The translations under genes and the position numbers were made by a program. Shown here in pieces: positions 28,244-38,500 of a stretch of DNA of 64,000 nt. The notes beneath the pieces were generated by a model that saw only the letters and a program-made list of their open reading frames with translations, ran no database searches and was not told the origin of the DNA. Position 1 is the stretch's first letter. Each line of letters starts with the position of its first letter. The stretch comes from Planktothricoides raciborskii GIHE-MW2 (GTDB lineage Bacteria > Cyanobacteriota > Cyanobacteriia > Cyanobacteriales > Laspinemataceae), in contig NZ_CP159837.1 in assembly GCF_040564635.1 (NCBI RefSeq), forward strand, positions 577,001 to 641,000, read 5' to 3'.

Positions 28244-29311
28244 TCAGATATATTCTGACAAAACATTCTGGAAGTGAGCAACGCCTAACTCATGATCCTG
28301 GGCTAATTGCACCACTTGATAGGCGCGTGAGTTGATACCAGCCTGAATTTGCCGACAGATTGAAAAATCCTCTTCCATCAGCACGTCAAACCCCTTACGA
28401 AACTCGTTCTTTCGATAGGGAATATCTGCAAATTGAGTAGGAGATTGATAAATAATAATCTCCACTCGGGTATGTTTTGCATCTATAGGGATGAGATGAA
28501 AAACAGAGAGAAACTTTTTGTGCGGGTTCAACATCATGTTGGGAAATATGTAACCCTGATGAGAACTTTTACCGGATTCGGAAAAGCTAGTAAAAAATTC
28601 TCCTCCCTGATTATTGGTATAGGGAACCTTAATGCGGAGGTGACGACCAGTGGGTAAGCTGCGGATATTGTCGCTGTCGTAAACTGTGCCAAAACCCTGA
28701 CTGTGGACTGCCTCAAAATGGTAATCTTCGACGTAATTTTCCACAATCAATTTCCAGTTAATAGGTTGGTCATAGAACCAACGATCAACCTCTCTTAAAT
28801 TGTTCCAATCCTGATCGTAATTTTCCAAAAAAGCGGGCATTTCGGCTAAGTAGTCTTCCAGAGATTCTGCCTCAGCATTGGGATTTACAAAAATAAATCC
28901 TCCCCAGGTTCCTACTTGTGCTGGAACTAGGCGAATTTTAGATTTGTCAAAATTAGGAAAAAGCTTAGGCTTAGTAATTCCTAGTAGATGACCGTCTAAA
29001 TTATAAGTCCAAGCATGATAGGGACAGGTAATTTTGTGATGAGCGCAACTCCCCTCCCCCTCTAATAACTTTGCTCCACGATGGGGACATAAATTGTGCA
29101 TAGCTTTTAAAGACCCATCGGTTGCCCGCACGACAAAAATTGGCTCTTCTCCTAAAGTATAGGTGAGATAATCTCCAGGTTCAGGAATAGTTTCTTGCCG
29201 ACCTACTAATTGCCAGGTGTTACGCCAAAGGGTTTTCATTTCCTTGGCAAAAATCTCTGCATCAGTATAATATTGGGAAGGAAGCCCCAAGTGCTTAGTT
29301 TGTAACAGCAT
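28244..29311 (-). CDS. Rieske non-heme iron oxygenase, alpha subunit
   Basis: A 355-residue oxygenase. The Rieske 2Fe-2S centre is CPH (Cys75, His77) and CPYH (Cys96, His99). The mononuclear iron site is in NWKLIVENYVEDYHFEAVH (His-His) with a distal Asp near DFSICRQIQ. These enzymes hydroxylate or demethylate small molecules and need a reductase and ferredoxin from elsewhere. The family includes aromatic-ring dioxygenases, choline monooxygenase and the saxitoxin tailoring enzymes SxtT/SxtH; the substrate here cannot be told. The ribosome binding site is AGGAGATAAC. The spacing to its neighbours (33 and 69 bp) puts it in the operon. Confidence 0.92.
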   Translation of the reverse strand: MLLQTKHLGLPSQYYTDAEIFAKEMKTLWRNTWQLVGRQETIPEPGDYLTYTLGEEPIFVVRATDGSLKAMHNLCPHRGAKLLEGEGSCAHHKITCPYHAWTYNLDGHLLGITKPKLFPNFDKSKIRLVPAQVGTWGGFIFVNPNAEAESLEDYLAEMPAFLENYDQDWNNLREVDRWFYDQPINWKLIVENYVEDYHFEAVHSQGFGTVYDSDNIRSLPTGRHLRIKVPYTNNQGGEFFTSFSESGKSSHQGYIFPNMMLNPHKKFLSVFHLIPIDAKHTRVEIIIYQSPTQFADIPYRKNEFRKGFDVLMEEDFSICRQIQAGINSRAYQVVQLAQDHELGVAHFQNVLSEYI

Positions 29312-29344
29312 CTTTTGTTATCTCCTGACAAATATTTCAATTGA

Positions 29345-30373
29345 CTAAGCATCTTCTGAAGAATTAATATAAGATGGTAGATTATTGTCTTTTTCCTTAA
29401 AAGTAGAAGAGCTAGTAATAGTTAAAGAAAGTCCTATAATTACTACGAAAAATGCGAATGAATTAGACCAGCTTACTGTTTCTAAAAACATGATTCTAGC
29501 CAGGATTGCGGTGGTAAATGGTGTTAGTAAAAAAACCAGCGCTACGAAGGCCGAGGAAAGTTTTTTCAGGCTATACAAAAGCATTCCTTGCCCAAGCAAA
29601 CCGGCAACCGACATACTGAAAATTGGTAGCCAACTTTGCCCCGAGGTGGGAAACAAACTTTCGTGATTTATTGCCAGCACCACTAAGGTCAATGGTATGC
29701 CACAGCTAAAGCATCCCAGCAATACGGTGTCTGTGTTCCAATGATTGCGGAGTTTTTCTGCTCCCAATAAATAGGCTGATAAAAAAAGTGCTGAAACAAG
29801 GGCTAATAAGTCACCTTGTAATTTATCAATGCCGATCTGAAAGTCATTAAATCCGACGATCAATAATCCTGAAACCGCGATCGCACATCCGATCAGAAAA
29901 CGTCTGTCAAAGCGATGCTTAAATAATAGCCATCCCCCAAAAACTGTAAAAACAGGAGTCAGATTATTAATCAATTCGCAATTAGCTACAGTCGTTTGAA
30001 TTAAAGACCAAGCTAAACTCAGCAGCATTGCCGCTAAAAAAGTTCCTGTCAGCAGTAACAACCCCAGCAATTGCATCAGGGAAAGGGCAGGTTTTGGTAG
30101 GAGTTGAGATGGCTCTAACTTCGGCTTGAATTGCCGATATAAAGCCTGGATTCCACTTGCCAAACCAAGAATAATCGTGGTCAGAAAAAACCGATCAAAG
30201 ATAGTGGTTTCTGCACTAATCTCCAAAGCCCCCCATTTCGTAAAAACAGGAACAAAAGAAAACGATATCAATCCTCCTAACAAAGAGAGAAAAGACCACA
30301 ATTTTTCTGATTTTAACAGCAACTTTTGGGGTATCTCATCGGATACAGCAGAGATATGAGGGAAAGAATTCAC
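29345..30373 (-). CDS. DMT-superfamily (EamA) exporter
   Basis: A 342-residue protein with ten predicted membrane helices in two EamA repeats (WSFLSLLGGLISFSFVPVFT in the first, LQGDLLALVSALFLSAYLLG in the second). DMT permeases export amino acids, metabolites and small toxins; the saxitoxin cluster carries one (SxtPER). A GTG start at 30373 with AGGGAGG about 20 bases upstream is the best available. Together with the ABC exporter it gives the cluster two candidate export routes. Confidence 0.88.
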   Translation of the reverse strand: MNSFPHISAVSDEIPQKLLLKSEKLWSFLSLLGGLISFSFVPVFTKWGALEISAETTIFDRFFLTTIILGLASGIQALYRQFKPKLEPSQLLPKPALSLMQLLGLLLLTGTFLAAMLLSLAWSLIQTTVANCELINNLTPVFTVFGGWLLFKHRFDRRFLIGCAIAVSGLLIVGFNDFQIGIDKLQGDLLALVSALFLSAYLLGAEKLRNHWNTDTVLLGCFSCGIPLTLVVLAINHESLFPTSGQSWLPIFSMSVAGLLGQGMLLYSLKKLSSAFVALVFLLTPFTTAILARIMFLETVSWSNSFAFFVVIIGLSLTITSSSTFKEKDNNLPSYINSSEDA

Positions 30374-30401
30374 GGTTTCACGCTAGGGAGGAAATAAGGA
30401 T

Positions 30402-31493
30402 TTAAAGAGTGCAAATTTGCTTCTGAGCTTCCGGTAAAAAGAAATGCTCGAAATCAATATAACGATTTTTGTAGCACCAACTACACTCTTTGAAATATGG
30501 TGCATCAGGGCAACGGTGGGAAAGATGTTCCTGACGTAAAGTTTGCCATTTCTCCCCATTCCAAACTTGCTCGAAAGAAGATTCATTAATATGACCGAGA
30601 TGGTAAATTTCTGAACCCGTTCCAATCAAGTGATCGCAGAAACTAATAAACCCGTCATATTTAAACGATACATAACTCCAAGGATGTAAACAAGCAGAAG
30701 TATCGTCGGTTTTTTGGGGGAGAGTACCAACCTGCGTAGAGGCAGCAACTTTCACCCCGTGTAGGCGACTGCGTTCTTGCATTTTCTTAAGAGTGTCATC
30801 CACCTCCCGATCGTGATTGTGCAAACTTAAAGGTGAATTAGGGGAGGCATGAACGGAGGACAGGCGAATTTCTTGAATGCCAATCTCCGCCGCAAAATCA
30901 ATCAAATCGGGTAAGGATTTTAGGGCTGGATACTGTACAGTGGTGTTCAGATTAATCCGCTCGGTTGAACCCCAACGTTCGCGATAACCCGTCGCCAACT
31001 TTCGCAAATTTCTTTCTACTTTGGTAAGATTACCGCCACGACGCAAGTGAGCAAAAATTTCTGGATCGGCACTATCCACCGAAATCGACAGATAACAACC
31101 TTTTTCGATCAGCAAATCAAGTACATCATCCCGTTGGAAAGACATATTGCTGACAAAACGAATTGCCACCCCATAGTTAGCCGTTGTTTCGATGTATTTG
31201 CAAATATCCGGTATGATTAGGCTTTCGCCATCTCCCCGCAAATCCACCATTTGGGCTGTGGGAAAAAGTTCAGCCGCAATTTTTTCATAAATTTCTGCCG
31301 ACATCATCCGCGAGGAAATGGTGATGACTTCGGGACGACACATGGTGCAATGCAAATTGCAACCCTGGGTCAATTCCACCATTACATACAAGGGAAGACT
31401 TTTCAGATAGGTTTTGCCCTGGCGATATTCTTCCAGATTCAAAACCCGATTTTCTTCACGACGAGTTAAGGTTCGGTTATCTTCACACAACAT
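30402..31493 (-). CDS. Radical SAM / SPASM-type enzyme
   Basis: A 363-residue radical SAM protein. ELTQGCNLHCTMCRPEV holds the CxxxCxxC cluster (Cys45, Cys49, Cys52) for the 4Fe-4S that cleaves SAM. RGDGESLIIPDI is the SAM-binding GGE-type motif and SISVDSADPEIF follows. The C-terminal third has ACLHPWSYVSFKYDGFISFC and later Cys residues (RCPDAPYFKECSWC), a SPASM-like auxiliary cluster region. Family members modify peptides, sugars or small metabolites by radical chemistry; no precursor peptide gene is nearby. It sits between the PhyH-type and DMT genes with 37- and 28-bp gaps. Confidence 0.9.
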   Translation of the reverse strand: MLCEDNRTLTRREENRVLNLEEYRQGKTYLKSLPLYVMVELTQGCNLHCTMCRPEVITISSRMMSAEIYEKIAAELFPTAQMVDLRGDGESLIIPDICKYIETTANYGVAIRFVSNMSFQRDDVLDLLIEKGCYLSISVDSADPEIFAHLRRGGNLTKVERNLRKLATGYRERWGSTERINLNTTVQYPALKSLPDLIDFAAEIGIQEIRLSSVHASPNSPLSLHNHDREVDDTLKKMQERSRLHGVKVAASTQVGTLPQKTDDTSACLHPWSYVSFKYDGFISFCDHLIGTGSEIYHLGHINESSFEQVWNGEKWQTLRQEHLSHRCPDAPYFKECSWCYKNRYIDFEHFFLPEAQKQICTL

Positions 31494-31530
31494 ATTTCAA
31501 GCAATCCTGGGTTAAATTAATCCTATAATC

Positions 31531-32472
31531 CTATACTTCTAGGTTAGCAAAAGGGCTTTCTTTGCCGCTATAGTCGTCTTCTAGGCTAATATACCAATCT
31601 TGCTTTTTGAATATTCCCAGTCCTCCATCACCTGTTTCTCCTTCTTCGTTGGGATGAAAATGGTGTTGTTCAAATACGGATGAGTAGTTACCATCCTTAA
31701 TCGTAGAATCAGGTAATTTTTCAATTGGTTTGTATTGGTGATGTTCCTGTCCTTCCACCCAGAAAGGTACATTAGAAACGGCATTGTAATGGCAATGAAT
31801 TACGGTACGAGGGGAACCGGTACGATTGGGGCCGGAACAGTGCAGGGTATTACCGTGAAAAAACATCACATCCCCCGGTTCCATCTCACAATCAACAACC
31901 TCTAAACGCTTAATAATTTCCTTGACACGTTTCGGATCGGCGAATACGGCTTGATCTCCCCGAGCCATATCAAATCGGCTAGCCAGATGAGAACCCTTCA
32001 CCATTTGAATACAGCCATTTTCTTTAGTGTTGGCAGTAATGGCAATTGTACAAGTGGCAAAGTGAGGAAATAGACAACCATTGTGATACCAAAAAGCGCA
32101 ATCCTGATGCCAATCCACAGTCCCTTCACAGTAGGGATCTTTTTTGAGAATTTTAGAATGCCAGTGGTAACACTCTTCTCCTAAAAGAGCTTCGGCTCCA
32201 TCTACCACCCGAGCAAGTCTCGGCACAACTCCTAAATAGCTTTGTTGTAAATCCGTCCAAGTAGTTACTTTATAAACCTTGCCAAAGGTATCAACAATGC
32301 TGGTTTGATAGCCCATAACATTTGGGTCTTCTTCGCAAGCTTTCCGCATTGGTTCAATTTCATCCAAATCGAAAAAGCCTCGGATAATTAGAAACCCATC
32401 TTTGTGATATTGAGCAATCTGCTCTGGCGTAAGAGATCGAGTTGTACGAATTTCGGCCTTAGATGTCAACAT
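31531..32472 (-). CDS. Phytanoyl-CoA dioxygenase (PhyH) family oxygenase
   Basis: A 313-residue Fe(II)/2-oxoglutarate oxygenase. The iron-binding HxD is in VDWHQDCAFW (about residue 119) and the distal His in HGNTLHCSGPNRTG (about residue 208), with Arg in PRTVIHCHYN to bind 2-oxoglutarate. These enzymes hydroxylate, desaturate or halogenate small molecules; relatives work in saxitoxin (SxtS) and cylindrospermopsin (CyrI) synthesis. The ribosome binding site is AGGGAGCC. It follows the PKS by 79 bp and probably acts on the released polyketide. Confidence 0.92.
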   Translation of the reverse strand: MLTSKAEIRTTRSLTPEQIAQYHKDGFLIIRGFFDLDEIEPMRKACEEDPNVMGYQTSIVDTFGKVYKVTTWTDLQQSYLGVVPRLARVVDGAEALLGEECYHWHSKILKKDPYCEGTVDWHQDCAFWYHNGCLFPHFATCTIAITANTKENGCIQMVKGSHLASRFDMARGDQAVFADPKRVKEIIKRLEVVDCEMEPGDVMFFHGNTLHCSGPNRTGSPRTVIHCHYNAVSNVPFWVEGQEHHQYKPIEKLPDSTIKDGNYSSVFEQHHFHPNEEGETGDGGLGIFKKQDWYISLEDDYSGKESPFANLEV

Positions 32473-32551
32473 GGCTCCCTAAAATTTGTTTATTGGTCAT
32501 CCCAATTTTCGGTTAAAACGATACATTTGTCAACTAGATTGTTACTTTTCT

Positions 32552-35500
32552 TTACTTGAGTTGCCGAGCCAGAAATTGAACATGGGGTTCCTTAATCATT
32601 GTGAAATGATTACCAGGGATAACATGAAGTTGAATCGGTTTCGTAGAAACCTGTTGCCAACCCCAGGAAGGGTCTTTCTCAGTGGTGATGGCATCGGGGA
32701 GAAAATCAAGCTGCCCTATTTCCTTGGCTCTCAACAAAGTAATAGAAACCTCGCACTTGGGTGGAATATAGGCTGTATCCGCAATCATATTTGCGCGATA
32801 CACCGAGAAAATTTGTTGTAATTCTACTTCAGTCAGCTTTTGACCAATTTGTTGTAATTGATCTAGTAATACCCTCAATTGCTCCTCTAGCTTTAACGTG
32901 CGTAAACTTTCTGGTGAAATTACTAAACGCTCACCACTGCCACCCCCATAAATTTCTGCCAGCTTGGTGATGTATTCAGCATTATCCCAAGTTCCAATCT
33001 GGCGATCGCTCCCTATCAATGCCGCTGGAATATCCATGATTGCCAGGAAAGATACTGCTTGCCCCTGATCCTGAAGTTGTCGAGCCATCTCAAAAGCCAC
33101 TTTTCCACCAAAGGAATGTCCAGCCAATTTATAGGGACCTTGGGGTTGAATTTTTTGGATGGCTTGGATATGGTGATCCGCAATTTCAGTCATTACAGTT
33201 AAAGGTTGCTCCCCTGTTACCAATCCCAAAGAACGCAATCCATAAAAAGGTTGATCTGCACCCAGGTAACGTGCCAAACCATAGAAATCAAACACGCTTC
33301 CCAAAATACCAGATACACAGAATAAAGGTGTTTTTGTGCCTTGGGTTTGAATGGCAATAATCGTAGAGTGATGCTGAGAACTATTCCCCTGATTTGCCCC
33401 CGGTAAAACTGCTTGACTATCCTTACCTTGAGTCAGAGAAACGCTATTAACCTCTTCAGAAGTCACAAAATCCTTAGACAAATAATCAACCAGTGCCTCA
33501 ACAGTAGGATACTCAAACAGCAACGCTGAACTTAAGGAAACTCCTAAACTAGATTGCAACAAACTCAAAAATTCGATCGCCATCAAAGAGTCTAGTCCCA
33601 AATCTACCAGCCGTTCCCCTGTAGATAACTGCTGAGGATTTTTTATCCCAAGAATTTTTGCTGCTTGGCTACATAAATGGCTTGTTAAAGCGGCTTTCCG
33701 TTCCGCAAAAGGCAGAGTTTCTAAATGTTTATGAAACTCGATAACAGATTGCTGGCCAACTTTTAATTCTAAGCTCTGCTGCAATTGGGAAAATATTGGA
33801 GTAATTGCCGTTTGTCTTTCCCAGAATCGCGTCCAATTCATCGGCATAACTCCCACCTGCACAGGTGATTCCATCAGCAGCATTTCTAGTATTTCTAACC
33901 CCTGTTGAGGGTAAATGCTATCTTCACCTTTTTGGCTCAGGCGATCGCCTAGTTGCAGTTTGGCTGTCATCCCCACTTCTGCCCAAGGTCCCCAATTAAT
34001 GCTTAAACCGGCTAATCCTTGGCTGCGTCGATAGGATGCTAAAGCATCGAGAAAAGCATTTGCCGCCGCATAATTTCCTTGCCCTGGGGCTCCTAATAAA
34101 GATGCACTGGAAGAAAACATGACAAAGAAATCTAACGACTCGTGCTGACTAAGATTATGAAGATTCCAAGCACCCTGAACTTTAGGAGCCATTACCTTTG
34201 TAAATCGTTGCCAAGTTTGTTGTTGAATTAATCCATCATCCAACACACCAGCGGCATGAATAATTCCCCGCAAAGGCGGAAGGTTTTCGTTTATGTAGGA
34301 GAATACCTTTGTCATTTCGACCCAATTGGATACATCCGCTGGCATGATGGTGACAGAGGTTCCTGCTTGTTCAATCTCAGCAATTTGAGCAGCGTTTTCT
34401 TGTTGTACCCCACTTCGTCCGAGCAAAATTAAATGACGTGCCCCCTGCTCTACTAACCAACGAGCAACTAACAATCCTAATCCGCTACAACCACCTGTAA
34501 TTAGATAGCTGCCATTAGCTTGTACAATACCTGTTTGCCAGTTCAAAATTATCTTACCAATGTGTTTCGCCTGCTGCATATAACGAAACGCATTGACCGC
34601 GGATTGAATAGGAAAAACTGTGTTGGTTAGAGGTTTGAGCTTGTGATTTTCAAACTGTTGCACAAGATGACGCAACATTAACTGAATTGTGGCTGATTCT
34701 TCTTGGCAAGCTTTAGCAGTATCCACTTTAAAATAGGACACATCTGGTCGGAACTGCGCCATTTGCTCATAACTCCAGATATCCCGCTTGGCAAGTTCCA
34801 GAAAACATCCGTTTTCAGCTAATACACTTAAACTCTTGGCAATAAAACCCTCGCCGGTAAGAGAATTGAGAATAATATCAACCCCTTTTCCTTGGGTAAC
34901 TGCCATAATTTCCTCGGCAAAATCCAGCGTCCGAGAATTCATTACTGCTTTCACGCCCAATGCTTTTAGACTGTCCCATTTACTAGGACTAGCGGTGACA
35001 AAAACCTCTGCACCAGCTTGTAAGGCTAACTGCACCGCAGCCTGACCAACTCCTCCAGCACCGGCATGAATTAATACCCGTTTTCCTGAAGTAATTTTAG
35101 CTAAATGATGCAAACTCCAGTATGCCGTGAGAAAAGATTCTGGAATTGTTGCTGCTTCTTCAAAAGATAGAACTTTAGGGACTGGTACAACTAAGTTGGC
35201 ATTTACTGTTACATATTGACTGAAGCTACCAGTGGCGATCGCCATGACTGAATCGCCAATTTCTAAGTTAGTAACACCGGCACCTTGAGCAACAATTTTT
35301 CCCGCACATTCAATTCCTAAAGGAGGTTCACCAGGATACATCTCCAAGACATTCAAAACATCAATAAAATTGAGTCCTGCGGCATGAACTAAAATTTCTA
35401 CTTCTGTATCTGCCGGTAATTGACGGTTGATAGTTTCTAGCTTGAGATTATCTGGGGTTCCCCGATCAGCAATAGTCAGGCGGAAGGGCTGTTTTGGTAT

Positions 35501-38500
35501 TTCCAATATGGCGCTATCTGATGCCTTAGCGGTTTGATAGCGAACCAACCGGGCAACATAGCGTTCATGGTTGCGATAGGCAATTTGGTCTTCAATAATA
35601 TCTGTCGATAACAGGGGGAATACTTCCGCAAATAAAGCTTGAGCAGACTCGTTAGTTGTTGCTTGGGGATCTAAATCGATCCGCATCACTTTTAAGTCTG
35701 GATGCTCTAAGGGAATTGTTTTACCCATACCCCACAGCAAAGAAGGAACTAGCGCCTGTATTGACTGTTCTTGAATCGACTGGGCACCTTGAGTAACTAT
35801 CCACAACGGGGGACGGGTATTATTTTTTACTAGAGCTTGTACCAGGTGTAATGCACTGCCACAACTGAATAAAGCCGTTTGTTCTAAGGTTTCTGAGGTT
35901 AGGTTTATTGATTGTTCTAATCCCCAAGTATGAACGATTCCATCAATCAAGGGCAAGGATGATAAGAGTTGCTGAAAATGTTCTGGACAAGCGGGATTAA
36001 TTCGGTATTCTTGTGCAGAGATGTTTTGGTATTCCTCACCGGCCAAAACCAGAATACAAATTTCGCCTTGAGCACGCAATAAAGTAGCTAATTCTTGACT
36101 TTGGGGAGAATCAGCAAAGATTAACCAATGGCGAGGTTGATTTGTTTTGCTGATAGCAGACTGCCGTTTTTGTTGCTGCCATTCGATTTGATATAGGCAA
36201 TCTTGCTCTGGATTTTCAGTTTTGCCTAGCATGGTTTGCCGGCGCACCCGTTTTAGTTGTAGTCCCTGAACTTCTACAATTACTTGCCCATGAGAATCTA
36301 ACAATTTAATATCAGCTTTCAGGATGTCTGTCTCTTCAGATTCTTGTGGATGTAATTGAGCATAACACCACATTTTAGCGCTGGGTTTTTGCCAAAATTC
36401 TAACTTTTCAAAAACCACTGGCACATAGGTTTCTTCTCGCTCTTCTAACAAAGTTGCATCTAACACTTGCAGACAGGTATCTAATAACACTGGGTGGACT
36501 TGATAGCTGTCTAAGTCTAAGGTTAGAGATTCTGGTAAAACGATGTAACCAAGTGCTGTATTTTGATTGCGCCATACCTGGTCAACGGCGCGGAAACTAG
36601 CACCATAGTCTATTTGCTGATCTTGAAATTTTTGGTAAAGATCGCGCACAGCAATTTCTTCTGTTATTTGCTGTTTTAACTCAATTAAATTCAACAATTC
36701 TGGCGTTTTTGGTGCTTCTAAGTAGAGTTTACCTGTGGCATGAATCAGCCAAGAAGGTTGTTTTTGGCTATCTTCCCCAGACTCTAAACTAAAAACTTGG
36801 AATTTGTAAGCTTTATTTGCTTCTGGTTGCAACACCATCTGTAGGGTTTTGGCTTCATTTTCTGATAGAACCAGCGCCTTTTGGATGGTAACACCTTCTA
36901 AGCGAATACTTTGAGGAGATTGGGTGATATTTTTCGCTGCTGCTAAAGCCATTTCTAAATAAGCAGTTCCCGGCAAAATTATGCTATCAAACACGCGATG
37001 ATCGCCTAACCAAGCTGGGAAATACTTACTAATTTGTCCTTGAAAACGTAACTCCTGAGTTCCCGCCAAGGATAGGGCAACACCTAATAAAGGATGCTGG
37101 GAATTATCAGAGTTAAAGCTGGGTATTTGAGAGATAGCTGGTGCATCTATCCAATAGCGACGTCGTTGGAAGGGATAGGTGGGTAAAACAACCCGTTTTC
37201 TGACAAAATCCCGGTCAAAACCCTGCCAATCAATTTTTACACCATGCAGATAAAGTTCGGCTAAACTGGTGAGTAACGCTTGCCAATCTTCTTTTTCTGG
37301 ACGCAAACTTGGCAACCACAAACCAGAATCATCTGTCGGTAAACACTGACGACCCATACCTAATAAAATGGGTTTGGGTCCAATTTCTATAAATATTTCC
37401 ACTCCCTGCTGTGCCAAAGATTGCATACCGGCAGCAAATTTCACAGGTTGAAGGATATGTTGACACCAATAGTCAATGTTTGTGATAGCATCTGTAATTA
37501 CTTCTCCTGTAACATTGCTAATTACAGGAATCTGGGGGTATGAAAAAGTTACTTGTTGCGCTATTTGCTTAAACTCACCTATAATTGGCTCCATTAAAGG
37601 CGAGTGAAAAGCATGAAAAACTCGTAAATTTTTGGTTTTTATACCTTGGGTTTCTAGGGTTTGACAAATTGTTTGAATGGCTTCTCTTTCCCCAGAAATC
37701 ACTACACTTTGAGGAGCATTACTGGCTGCTAAAGAAACTTTTTCTGTTGCAGAAATAACTGATAATACTTCTTGTTCAGAAGCTAAAACCGCCACCATTT
37801 CTCCGTTTTGAGGTAAGGCTTGCATCAGCCTACCCCTATGAGCAATTAGCTTTAATCCATCTTCTAAGCTAAAGACTCCAGCGATAGTTGCAGCTACATA
37901 TTCACCAACACTATGCCCCATGAGGATATCGGGTTTAATGCCCCAGGATTGCCACAACTGAGCTAAGGCATATTCCACCGCAAATAAGGCCGGTTGTGTG
38001 TAGGCTGTGTTATCTAATTTTGACTGGTTATCAGAGAATAATACCTCCAATAAAGAAACGTCTAAGTATTCTTTTAAAATATCGTTGCAGCGGTCTAAAT
38101 TTTGCCGAAAAGTTGGCTGTGTTTCGTAGAGTTGGCGACCCATATTCAGATATTGGGAACCTTGTCCTGTGAATAAAAAACCAAGTTTTTTGGCAGTTCC
38201 GTTTTTGACCGAATCAGCTTGGGAGAAATGCAAATCTTGATGTTGCAATTGTGATTGCAAATTCTCTATTGAGTCGGCAACGATTGCTAATCGGTGCTGA
38301 AAATGTTTGCGTCCTGTATTGGCAGTAAAGCAAATATCTCCTAGTTCTACATGAGAATTGCTGCCTAAATAATCTACATACTTTTCCACTAAATCCTTTA
38401 GAGCAGCTTCGGTTTTAGCGGAGAGGGTTAATAAATGAGTCGGTCTTTCGGTAAAATACGGTTGGCTAGTTGGGGGAGCTTCTTCTAAAACGACATGACA